Assembly: GCF_052216985.1 (NCBI RefSeq)
Contig: NZ_JBQOUY010000019.1
Coordinates: 1-41,882 of the forward strand
Origin: Acidaminococcus fermentans_A
GTDB taxonomy: Bacteria; Bacillota; Negativicutes; Acidaminococcales; Acidaminococcaceae
Length of the DNA: 41,882 nucleotides
Direction of reading: 5' to 3'
Shown here: piece after piece, positions 32,253 through 39,669 of the stretch
Numbering within the stretch: position 1 is the first letter of the stretch
How the letters are laid out: each line of letters begins with the position of its first letter
Translations under genes and position numbers: made by a program
The notes under the pieces: generated by a model
Told to the model about the DNA's origin: nothing
What the model saw: only the letters and a program-made list of their open reading frames with translations
Databases searched by the model: none

Positions 32253-33785
32253 CTACAGGAGCTTTTTCTGCATTCCTTTTTCGGCCCATTCCAAGATTTT
32301 CCCGCTGTGGATGCATCCTTTCAGGAATTCGATGTGAGGATACAGGTACATGTCCTCTTTCATTTCCGGCACTTCTTTGGCGATTTCTTCCAGCACCTGC
32401 CGGCTGGCACCGCTCCGCTGCAATTTCTGATCCACAAAAGGCTGGGCTTCAAAGACGGAAAGCAGTTCGATAGCCAGGATGTATTCCAGTTTTTCTGCCA
32501 CGGCTAGGGATTTTTTGGCTGCATTGTAGCCCATGGCCACATAATCTTCCTGGTTTCCACAGGTCGGCGTATTGTCAATCACCGCCGGAGTGCAGAGGAT
32601 CCGCATCTGGTTCAACAGCCCAGCCTGGGTATACTGGGGGATCATCACCCCGGAATTGAGACCTGGATTCTGGATCAGGAACCAGGGATAACCGGAAAGG
32701 CTCCCATCGATCAGCCGATTGTTCCGCCGTTCCGACATCTTGGCCAGCATGGTGGTTGCCATACAGGACGCATCCATAGCCACTCCCACATAGGAAGAAT
32801 CTGCATTGCAGGCAGAAATCACAGCTTCGTTTCCCTGTTCCGGCCATAGGATGGGGTTGTCACAGCAGGAATTCATCTCTGTTTCAAGGGTCTGCAAAGC
32901 ATCTCCCAATGTTTTCCGGGCAGCCCCATGGAGCTGGGGGATGCAGCGGAGGGACAGGGCATCCTGGACTCGTTTGCCCCGAGCAGCTGCAATGACCTGG
33001 GAATCGGCCAGAAGATTCCGGACGTTTTCCGCCACTTTGGCCTGATCCGGATGAGGACGGACCGCCATGACCCGAGGATCGAAGGCATTCATGACTCCCT
33101 GGAGGATTTCCAGGCTCATGGCCCCGATCACATCCGCCGTCCGGGCAGCCTGGAGCATGTCATAGAGCCCTATTGCTGCCAATGCCGTGGCAGAAGTCGT
33201 TCCTGACACAAGCGCCAGGCCTTCTTTAGAAGCAAGAGACAGGGGCTGCAGTCCTGCCTGTTCTAAGGCTTCTTTTCCTGCCAGGAGTTTCCCTTGATAA
33301 TAAGCTCTGCCACGGCCAGTGATCACCAGTGCCATATGAGCTTCCGGACTGAGATACCCTACGCTGCCATCCCCCGGAGCCCAGGGAGTCAAATCTCGGT
33401 TCAAGAACTGCCGGAGCTGCTCCAGCACTTCCAGGCGGACGCCGCTGTACCCCTGCCCCAGATTCTGGAGGATCATCAGCAAAGTTCCCCGGACAGCCTC
33501 CTCTGATAAGGGTTCTCCTACAGAAACCGAATGGGAAAGGATGATGTTTTCCTGGAGCTGCGCCGTTTCTTCCCGGCTGATAGCTTTGGTGCACAGGGCT
33601 CCAAAGCCAGTGGTGACTCCATACATGACCTTTTCTTCCTCCACCCATTTTTCCACCAAAGAGCGGGAACGATTGACCCGCTTGCAATAATCGGAAGAAA
33701 ATTCCACCTTCGCATGATTCCGGACTATATCCATAAAATCATGCAGATCCATATGCGATCCCAATCCAATTGTCCGTGCCATCAT
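32253..33785 (-). CDS. HutH-family lyase lacking the MIO tripeptide (type 2)
   Basis: A 510-residue HutH homologue. The loop tyrosine is kept (YGVTTGFG, Tyr55). The MIO region reads GSVGYLSPEAHM where true histidases have GSLGASGDLAPLAHM: exactly three residues, the Ala-Ser-Gly, are missing between Gly143 and Tyr144. The second catalytic tyrosine is Leu276 (QDALSLRC). NQEDYVAMG is preserved. The start at 33785 is chosen because AAGGAAAGGG lies just upstream; the frame is open to 33866 but that part overlaps a hairpin. It follows the cyclodeaminase gene in the formiminoglutamate operon. The clean deletion with otherwise good conservation suggests a changed reaction, such as betaine (ergothioneine/hercynine) elimination, not decay. 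Confidence 0.78.
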   Translation of the reverse strand: MMARTIGLGSHMDLHDFMDIVRNHAKVEFSSDYCKRVNRSRSLVEKWVEEEKVMYGVTTGFGALCTKAISREETAQLQENIILSHSVSVGEPLSEEAVRGTLLMILQNLGQGYSGVRLEVLEQLRQFLNRDLTPWAPGDGSVGYLSPEAHMALVITGRGRAYYQGKLLAGKEALEQAGLQPLSLASKEGLALVSGTTSATALAAIGLYDMLQAARTADVIGAMSLEILQGVMNAFDPRVMAVRPHPDQAKVAENVRNLLADSQVIAAARGKRVQDALSLRCIPQLHGAARKTLGDALQTLETEMNSCCDNPILWPEQGNEAVISACNADSSYVGVAMDASCMATTMLAKMSERRNNRLIDGSLSGYPWFLIQNPGLNSGVMIPQYTQAGLLNQMRILCTPAVIDNTPTCGNQEDYVAMGYNAAKKSLAVAEKLEYILAIELLSVFEAQPFVDQKLQRSGASRQVLEEIAKEVPEMKEDMYLYPHIEFLKGCIHSGKILEWAEKGMQKKLL

Positions 33786-33824
33786 CCAATCCCTTTCCTT
33801 TCTGCGCCTGTTTGATATGACAAT

Positions 33825-33870
33825 GGGGTTGCTGCACGTATCATTTCTCTTGGTGACGTACAGCAACCCC
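33825..33870 (-). repeat. Long hairpin between cyclodeaminase and lyase genes
   Basis: Arms 33825-33834 and 33861-33870 (GGGGTTGCTG / CAGCAACCCC) pair perfectly and extend by ACGT/ACGT after one mismatch. No T run follows on either strand, so it is more likely a processing or mRNA-stability element than a terminator. Confidence 0.5.
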
Positions 33871-33893
33871 TTGAGGATTATCCTTCTATTTGC

Positions 33894-34514
33894 TTACAGT
33901 TTCACTTGACCCAGCAGTGCCTGTTCCCGGGCATCCACTTCGTTTTCGATTTCAGCCATCTTTTTCTGCAGGTCTTCCACGAACAGCCCATCCTTGATGC
34001 TGCCCAGGTTGATCTTTACATTCAGGAAAGCCCCTCGTACAGCGGCTCTTGCATTCATGGCCGCTACGGCACCATCGGTAATGGCGTTCTGGTTTCCCTT
34101 GGTGATGACTTCTTCTGCCAGGGCAAATAGTTCATTGGCCTTCTGGCCTACTTTGAAGGGAACCAAGGCAGCGCCCTTGGTGGCCTCCTGGATGGCTGCA
34201 CTCCGAGCCTTCTTGGCTTCATCCGTATCCTTGGGCAGCTTGAAGGCAGCCATGATTTTGTTAAAAGCATTGCTGTCCTCGTCGATGAGCGCCAGGAAAT
34301 CATCTTTCAGAGCTCCGGCCTTGGCTGCCACTTCTTTCATGTCTTCTTCCACAGCCGCATATTTTTCTTTCCCCAAGGTCAGGTTGGCAACCATGGTGAT
34401 CAGGGCTGCTGAAGAAGCAGCATTGAGCGCTGCAATGCTGCCACCCCCAGGAGCCGGTGAAGAAGAAGCGGTTTCATTGATGAAACCTTCTACAGTCAGT
34501 TTCCGTAATTCCAT
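33894..34514 (-). CDS. fchA: Formimidoyltetrahydrofolate cyclodeaminase
   Basis: A 206-residue mostly helical protein that converts 5-formimidoyl-THF to 5,10-methenyl-THF and ammonia. The N-terminal SSSPAPGGGSIAALNAA is the cyclodeaminase family signature. The start at 34514 is preferred since GGGAGG lies 10 nt upstream, whereas for an ATG at 34523 it would be too close. It is encoded apart from the transferase, unlike the fused mammalian FTCD. No bifunctional methenyl-THF cyclohydrolase/dehydrogenase (FolD) is in the window, so that step must be encoded elsewhere. Confidence 0.92.
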   Translation of the reverse strand: MELRKLTVEGFINETASSSPAPGGGSIAALNAASSAALITMVANLTLGKEKYAAVEEDMKEVAAKAGALKDDFLALIDEDSNAFNKIMAAFKLPKDTDEAKKARSAAIQEATKGAALVPFKVGQKANELFALAEEVITKGNQNAITDGAVAAMNARAAVRGAFLNVKINLGSIKDGLFVEDLQKKMAEIENEVDAREQALLGQVKL

Positions 34515-34532
34515 TGGATCCATTCCTCCCTG

Positions 34533-36203
34533 TCAGAACAGGCCGTAAATCTTGCCGTTGTTGTCGATGTCCATCTTCAGGGCAGCCGGTTTCTTCGGCA
34601 GGCCGGGCATGACCATGATATTGCTGGTCTGGCAGACGATGAAGCCTGCTCCATTGGATACCCGTACATCCTGGACATTGATCTTGAAGCCTTTGGGAGC
34701 TCCCAAAAGAGCCGGGTTATCACTGAGGGAATACTGGGTCTTGGCCACACAGACCGGCAGCTTATCCAACCCCCAGTCTTCCAGCTGTTTGATCTGTTTC
34801 CTGGCATTGGGTGTAAAGGTCACGCCGTCACCGCCATAGATCTTGGTCACGATGGCCTTCAGTTTGTTGGGGATGGAATCGTTCACATCGTACAGTTCCA
34901 CTTTCTGAGGTTTCTGTTCTTCCAGCATCCCCACCAGTTTGTGGGCCATATCGATGCCGCCTTCGCCGCCTTTTTCCCAGCATTCGTTCAAGCTGACTTC
35001 CACACCGTAGCTGGCGCATTTTTGGAGCAGCATATCGATTTCTGCCGGAGTATCGGAAGCGAACTTGTTGATGGCCACCAGTACCGGCAGGCCAAAGGTC
35101 CGCATGTTTTCAACCTGTTTGGCCAGGTTGGAGAAACCATCGCTGACAGCCTGGACATTTTCCTGGCTCAGATCTGCTTTGGCGACACCTCCATGCATCT
35201 TCAGGGCCCGGATGGTGGCAACCAGCACAACGGCATCCGGATACAGGTTGCCATAATGGCATTTGATGTCCATGAATTTTTCTGCGCCCAGATCAGCACC
35301 GAAGCCGGCTTCCGTAATAGCGATATCTCCCAGTTTCAGAGCCATCTTGGTGGCCAGCAGGGAGTTGCATCCATGGGCGATATTGGCAAAGGGCCCGCCA
35401 TGGATGATGGCCGGCGTATGTTCCAGGGTCTGGACCAGATTCGGTTTGATGGCATCCTTCATCAGCATGGCCATAGCCCCTTCACAGCCCAGCTGATGGA
35501 CATGGACTGGATTCCCATCCAGATCGCAGCCGATGACGATGCGGCCGAACCGTTCCTTCAGGTCTTCCAGGTCTTTGGCCAGGCACAAGATGGCCATGAT
35601 TTCAGAAGCCACCGTAATGGTAAAGGCATCCTGACGGGGGAAGCCGCAGACTTTGCCCCCTAGGCCCACTACCACATTCCGCAGGGCACGGTCATTCATG
35701 TCCATGACCCGGCGCCAGGTGATCTGCCGGGCATCCAGCCGCAGTTCGTTGCCATGGTGGATATGGTTGTCGATCATCGCCGACAGCAGGTTGTTGGCAG
35801 CGGTGATTGCATGCATATCTCCCGTGAAATGCAGGTTGATATCGTCCATAGGAACTACTTGGGCATAACCGCCTCCAGCAGCGCCCCCTTTGATTCCGAA
35901 CACAGGCCCCAAAGACGGTTCCCGCAGGGCGACCACAGCATTTTTCCCGATCCGGTTCAAAGCCTGTGCGAGACCGATGCTGGTGGTAGATTTCCCTTCT
36001 CCGGCAGGAGTGGGAGTGATGGCGGTCACCAGGACCAATTTCCCGTTGGGTTTCTTTTCCAGGCGTTTCAGCACATCCAGGGAAACTTTTGCTTTATAAT
36101 GGCCATACTGTTCCAGTTCTTCCGGCAGGATCCCCATTTTATCCGCAATCTTGCTGATGGGTTCCATGACATTTTTTTGTGCAATCTCGATATCGCTCAG
36201 CAT
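34533..36203 (-). CDS. fhs: Formate--tetrahydrofolate ligase
   Basis: A 556-residue enzyme that interconverts formate, THF and ATP with 10-formyl-THF. The nucleotide-binding motif is TPTPAGEGKSTTSIGLAQAL near residues 65-84. In this operon, between the formiminotransferase and cyclodeaminase genes, it most likely runs toward formate, gaining one ATP per histidine. An AGAGGAGG site precedes the ATG. Confidence 0.96.
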   Translation of the reverse strand: MLSDIEIAQKNVMEPISKIADKMGILPEELEQYGHYKAKVSLDVLKRLEKKPNGKLVLVTAITPTPAGEGKSTTSIGLAQALNRIGKNAVVALREPSLGPVFGIKGGAAGGGYAQVVPMDDINLHFTGDMHAITAANNLLSAMIDNHIHHGNELRLDARQITWRRVMDMNDRALRNVVVGLGGKVCGFPRQDAFTITVASEIMAILCLAKDLEDLKERFGRIVIGCDLDGNPVHVHQLGCEGAMAMLMKDAIKPNLVQTLEHTPAIIHGGPFANIAHGCNSLLATKMALKLGDIAITEAGFGADLGAEKFMDIKCHYGNLYPDAVVLVATIRALKMHGGVAKADLSQENVQAVSDGFSNLAKQVENMRTFGLPVLVAINKFASDTPAEIDMLLQKCASYGVEVSLNECWEKGGEGGIDMAHKLVGMLEEQKPQKVELYDVNDSIPNKLKAIVTKIYGGDGVTFTPNARKQIKQLEDWGLDKLPVCVAKTQYSLSDNPALLGAPKGFKINVQDVRVSNGAGFIVCQTSNIMVMPGLPKKPAALKMDIDNNGKIYGLF

Positions 36204-36229
36204 TGCTTTTCCTCCTCTGTGGGCAGTGC

Positions 36230-37135
36230 TTATTCTTCCAATTCCAGCAGGCGTTTTTCCAGGATTTCATCCATGTTGAAGTTTTCGATCTGCAGATAAT
36301 ATTCCGCAGCCATCAGCAGGGCTTTCATAGGAACCGTCCCGATGACTTCGCTGCCTACCACATTGACCCCATACCGGCGGGCTTCCATCTTGATCATTTC
36401 AAAAGCCTGGTAAACAGCGGATTTTTCATAATTGACCAGGTTCATGGAAACTTGTACCTGATTCCGTTCTTCCAGTTTGACTCCCATGGCTTTTACGTAA
36501 TGGAGGCCGCCTCCGATGTTCCGCACTTTTTTGGCGATAGCGTCTGCCACAGCCTTGTCGCTGCAGTCCAGGTTTACGTTGAAAGCCACCAGCGGTACAC
36601 GGGCCCCTACTGCGGAGCATCCGGATTTTTCATTCATGACAGCCGGGCCATAATCAGGTTTCCATTCCGGATCCTTGATTTTTTCAAAGAAGCCTTCATA
36701 CTGTCCCTTCCGGACGGATGCCAGATTCCGGCGGGCTTCCTTGGTGCAGGCATCTTCATACAGATAGACAGGGATGCCCATATCCCCATAGGCTTTGCCC
36801 ACTGCATTGGCAATGGCTACACATTCGTCCATGGTCACGCCCATGACCGGAGTGAAAGGAACCACGTCCACTGCACCGAACCGAGGATGTGCCCCATGGT
36901 GGGTCCGCATATCGATCAGCTGGATGGCTACCTTAGCCATATTGATGGCTGCTTCCGTAACAGCTTCAGGAGAGCCGATGATGGTCACTACAGAACGGTT
37001 GTGGTCCGCATCGCTGGAATAGTCCAGAATCTTCAGCCCTTTGATCTTGCGGGCTTCGTCAACGATCTTTTCAACCTTATCCTTATCCCGGCCTTCACTG
37101 AAATTCGGTACAAATTCAACTAACTTCTTTGCCAT
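36230..37135 (-). CDS. ftcD: Glutamate formimidoyltransferase
   Basis: Moves the formimino group of N-formimino-L-glutamate to tetrahydrofolate and releases glutamate. The 301-residue protein matches the N-terminal transferase part of FTCD. The catalytic histidine lies in HHGAHPRFGAVDVVPF near residue 80. It is first in the operon with fhs, fchA and the type 2 lyase. The start has a GGAGGTG site. It replaces a formimidoylglutamase (hutG), which is absent here, so the one-carbon unit is conserved as formyl-THF. The leader contains a small GGCATA/TATGCC hairpin near 37180-37195. Confidence 0.95.
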   Translation of the reverse strand: MAKKLVEFVPNFSEGRDKDKVEKIVDEARKIKGLKILDYSSDADHNRSVVTIIGSPEAVTEAAINMAKVAIQLIDMRTHHGAHPRFGAVDVVPFTPVMGVTMDECVAIANAVGKAYGDMGIPVYLYEDACTKEARRNLASVRKGQYEGFFEKIKDPEWKPDYGPAVMNEKSGCSAVGARVPLVAFNVNLDCSDKAVADAIAKKVRNIGGGLHYVKAMGVKLEERNQVQVSMNLVNYEKSAVYQAFEMIKMEARRYGVNVVGSEVIGTVPMKALLMAAEYYLQIENFNMDEILEKRLLELEE

Positions 37136-37208
37136 AATGGCACCTCCATCAATCTGTTCTAGTTTAGTAGCAGCTGAAAGGCATATCGCTATGCCCTTAG
37201 TTGCTATT

Positions 37209-37239
37209 ATAGTATGAATTCTTCGCCTAAAAAACGTCT
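37209..37239 (-). promoter_or_regulatory. SARP-type promoter of the formiminoglutamate operon
   Basis: On the minus strand AGACG (core GACG 37235-37238) and GGCG (37224-37227) are 11 bp apart, followed by nine bases and TACTAT at 37209-37214. A perfect TATAAT overlaps at 37206-37211 and may be the true -10. The AGACG-TTTTTTAG stretch is the same as at the hutU promoter. Confidence 0.6.
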
Positions 37240-37269
37240 GAAATCAATTTTTTCCGACTTTTTTATTTT

Positions 37270-37301
37270 TTGACACTTTCTGGACGTTCATTCCCTAGGA
37301 T
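37270..37301 (+). promoter_or_regulatory. SARP-type promoter of hutD
   Basis: On the plus strand TTGACA (37270-37275) and GGACG (core 37283-37286) are 11 bp apart, followed by nine bases and TAGGAT at 37296-37301. It is divergent from the formiminoglutamate promoter, about 30 bp away. The predicted start near 37308 leaves a ~33-nt leader to hutD. Confidence 0.6.
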
Positions 37302-37340
37302 AGTTTTGAATTGATATCTTCCTACGGAGAGGTGGTCTTT

Positions 37341-37913
37341 ATGAGTATACAGAAAATTTCCCGTTCTGCAGCATCCACGTCCCACTGGTCAGGGGGAACC
37401 ACGACGGAATTCTATATCGATCCTCCGGACAAGAGCTATGCCAACAGGGATTTTGCCATCCGGATCAGTTCTGCCACAGTGGATCTGGCGGAATCCGATT
37501 TCACCTTGGTCCAGGGCTACAATAGGATCATCACGCCTCTCCAGGGTGGATTTACCCTGACATTTCCGGAAGATGGCAGCCGGCAGGTAACCCTGGCTCC
37601 CTTAGAAGAAGCTTTCTTTGACGGAAGCTGGCATACCCATTCGGTGGGGAAGGCCGTCGACTTCAACGTAATGTATCAAAAGGGGATGTCTGCTGTCTAC
37701 AAACGGCTGAAAGGATCCCAGACTCTGCCGCCTTCCCAAGGCCATCGGTTTCTCTATGTTCCCCTGCTGCCGGAAGGACAGCTCAAGGGAGCCTCCATCG
37801 GAAACCTTCCCCTGGAACGGGACACCCTGTACGTCCTATCTCCAGATGAAGGCCCTGTCCCGGTCCAGCTGCCTGCCGGAGTGGAAGTGATTTTCGTAGA
37901 AATAACGGATTGA
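37341..37913 (+). CDS. hutD: HutD/Ves family protein
   Basis: A 190-residue cupin-fold protein of the HutD/Ves family. It shows WSGGTTTEFYIDPP near the N-terminus and FDGSWHTHSVGKAVDFNVMY in the middle, as in HutD. HutD proteins accompany hut operons and are thought to bind formiminoglutamate or related compounds, perhaps to limit pathway flux; the exact function is unsettled. The start at 37341 has GGAGAGGTGG just upstream; an in-frame ATG ten codons earlier has none. It is the only clear plus-strand gene here and is divergent from ftcD. Confidence 0.88.
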   Translation: MSIQKISRSAASTSHWSGGTTTEFYIDPPDKSYANRDFAIRISSATVDLAESDFTLVQGYNRIITPLQGGFTLTFPEDGSRQVTLAPLEEAFFDGSWHTHSVGKAVDFNVMYQKGMSAVYKRLKGSQTLPPSQGHRFLYVPLLPEGQLKGASIGNLPLERDTLYVLSPDEGPVPVQLPAGVEVIFVEITD

Positions 37914-37959
37914 AAAGGGGATGTGAAAAAATGATTCTTCATTTTTTCACATCCCCTTT
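37914..37959. terminator. Bidirectional terminator between hutD and the 544-codon frame
   Basis: A perfect 21-bp stem (37914-37934 with 37939-37959) with a 4-nt loop stands between two convergent genes. The stem base is AAAGGGG/CCCCTTT, so T tracts occur in both directions. Confidence 0.9.
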
Positions 37960-37961
37960 GT

Positions 37962-39557
37962 TTACTTTTGATGTTCATGGATTACATCCAGGAAACTGGC
38001 GAAATCCATACTCCTTTTCTTGAGGAGCACATCCACCCGCAGTTTCAGCAGGGGGTGCTGACTCATTTCCCTGGCTTTCAGGAGAGCCAGGCGCATCTGG
38101 GGTGACCAGTTCTTGTCCGGCCAAGTATCCAGCACTCCTAAAGCCGTACTCCGACAGGAATCATAGATAGATGTCAGGGCTTTTTCCAGCAGGTCTTCCC
38201 CTTCTCCCGGATGATCCGTCAAAGCCTCCAGGAGGGGTTCTATGGCATGTTCCTCCTGCAGATATCCATCGGCATGCTCCCGAGCGAACTTCATGACCCG
38301 ATTGAACCGCCGCTTGTCCTGGGTATCCAGAAGGAACTCGTAGAGCTCTGTCCGCATGGGTTCTTTCTTGAGAAGGTTCCATAATTCCTTATGGAGGTCC
38401 AGATCCAGTGCATACGCCATATGGATTACCACCAGATTGGTCCGTCCATCTTCTTCTACCAGATTTTTTTTGATTTCTGGCAGCCAGTCAATAGAAAGGA
38501 CCAAAGATTCCAACTCACTGATCAGGATATGGCACTGGTTCATCGTCAGATAGTCCCAGCATTCATCATCCACCATGGTTTGGAATCCTTCTGCCAGATT
38601 GGTCAGAGCTGCGGCGGCCATCAAATCCCGCTGGTATTCCTTCGCATGCTTCAGGAATTTTTGCATGACAGAAAACAGATCGATAACGGGAAGTTTGTCA
38701 TCATCGGGGAGCTGCAGCTGCTGGAATCCCAGGAGGAATGCCAGATAATTCAAGAGGAGACGGCAAATCCCTTCGAACTGTGGCTGTTCCAGATGAGGTT
38801 CATCCAACAGTGCCGGGATATTGACCTTGGAAAAGATCAGTACAGAGACCGACGGATAGGTAATGGTCAGTTCACACCCATGGATCACCAGCCAAGCCTG
38901 CTCTTCCGGTGTCGGAAAATCGTAGCCCTGTATAGCACACAGTTTTCCCCAGCCGGACGTATGCCGAAGGATGTCCTCCATATCTTTTTGTTCCAACTGA
39001 TGGGAAAGCTCCAGCGCATAGATGACAAAGCTGGTAAATTCTTCACACCGTGCCAAGAGCAGGAGATCCCGTTTCAGCTGCCAATTGATTACAAGATCCT
39101 GTTCATTCAGCATGTAAAGGCCGCAGATTACAATGGCCAGCTTCACAGTTTCCCGGCTGGAAGCCTCATAAAGCCACTCCCGGGCCAATTCCCACAAAGG
39201 CTGGGGGATGCGTTCTTCACTCAAGGCATCCACCAGGGATTCATAGTAAAGGATGCAGGGAGTGGAAGAAATCCCCATATAGAGCATGGTAGCATTTTCC
39301 GGAGTCGGGTCCTCTGCATAGGCTTCCAAGACCTGATAGATCTGAGGTCCTACCACATCAGCCGTTTCACCGGCCTGATCGCTGCTGGCCAGAAACGCAT
39401 CGGCAGCTCCCGGTTCCATCAGCTCTCCATTCTCTTTCTCCACCACCGACCGGTCTTCCAGATTCTCTTTGGTAAAGAACCCGTCCGAATCCAGATTATT
39501 CTTGACATAATCGAATATGCTTTTTCCCTGCTTCCAAGGTTTTGTACGTATTTCCAT
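37962..39557 (-). CDS. Hypothetical helical-repeat protein
   Basis: I do not recognise this protein. It is 531 residues from the preferred start, acidic and almost entirely helical, with a HEAT/ARM-like feel in its second half (ALTDHPGEGEDLLEKALTSI, then ALGVLDTWPDKNWSPQMRLA). It has no signal peptide, membrane span or metal motif. The frame is open to 39596, but a TATAAT at 39606-39611 would place the transcription start almost on that ATG, so I favour 39557. It is transcribed alone between ftsH and the hutD terminator. A cytoplasmic scaffold or stress-related role would be speculation. Confidence 0.7.
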   Translation of the reverse strand: MEIRTKPWKQGKSIFDYVKNNLDSDGFFTKENLEDRSVVEKENGELMEPGAADAFLASSDQAGETADVVGPQIYQVLEAYAEDPTPENATMLYMGISSTPCILYYESLVDALSEERIPQPLWELAREWLYEASSRETVKLAIVICGLYMLNEQDLVINWQLKRDLLLLARCEEFTSFVIYALELSHQLEQKDMEDILRHTSGWGKLCAIQGYDFPTPEEQAWLVIHGCELTITYPSVSVLIFSKVNIPALLDEPHLEQPQFEGICRLLLNYLAFLLGFQQLQLPDDDKLPVIDLFSVMQKFLKHAKEYQRDLMAAAALTNLAEGFQTMVDDECWDYLTMNQCHILISELESLVLSIDWLPEIKKNLVEEDGRTNLVVIHMAYALDLDLHKELWNLLKKEPMRTELYEFLLDTQDKRRFNRVMKFAREHADGYLQEEHAIEPLLEALTDHPGEGEDLLEKALTSIYDSCRSTALGVLDTWPDKNWSPQMRLALLKAREMSQHPLLKLRVDVLLKKRSMDFASFLDVIHEHQK

Positions 39558-39605
39558 ATTTCTCATCCTGTTTCTAAAACTGATTGTGGATTCCATAGGG
39601 AGTCC

Positions 39606-39614
39606 ATTATATCA
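39606..39614 (-). promoter_or_regulatory. Extended -10 promoter of the helical-repeat gene
   Basis: TGATATAAT on the minus strand matches TG-N-TATAAT. The ftsH terminator hairpin lies directly upstream, where a -35 would be. Confidence 0.55.
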
Positions 39615-39615
39615 T

Positions 39616-39652
39616 AGAAAAGGGGCTGCTGCACACGCAACAGCCTCTTTTA
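39616..39652 (-). terminator. Intrinsic terminator after ftsH
   Basis: An 11-bp stem (39622-39632 with 39637-39647, one G-U pair) with a 4-nt loop and TTTTCT on the minus strand, 23 bp after the ftsH stop. Confidence 0.82.
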
Positions 39653-39669
39653 AGTCTGGACTCCCGGCT

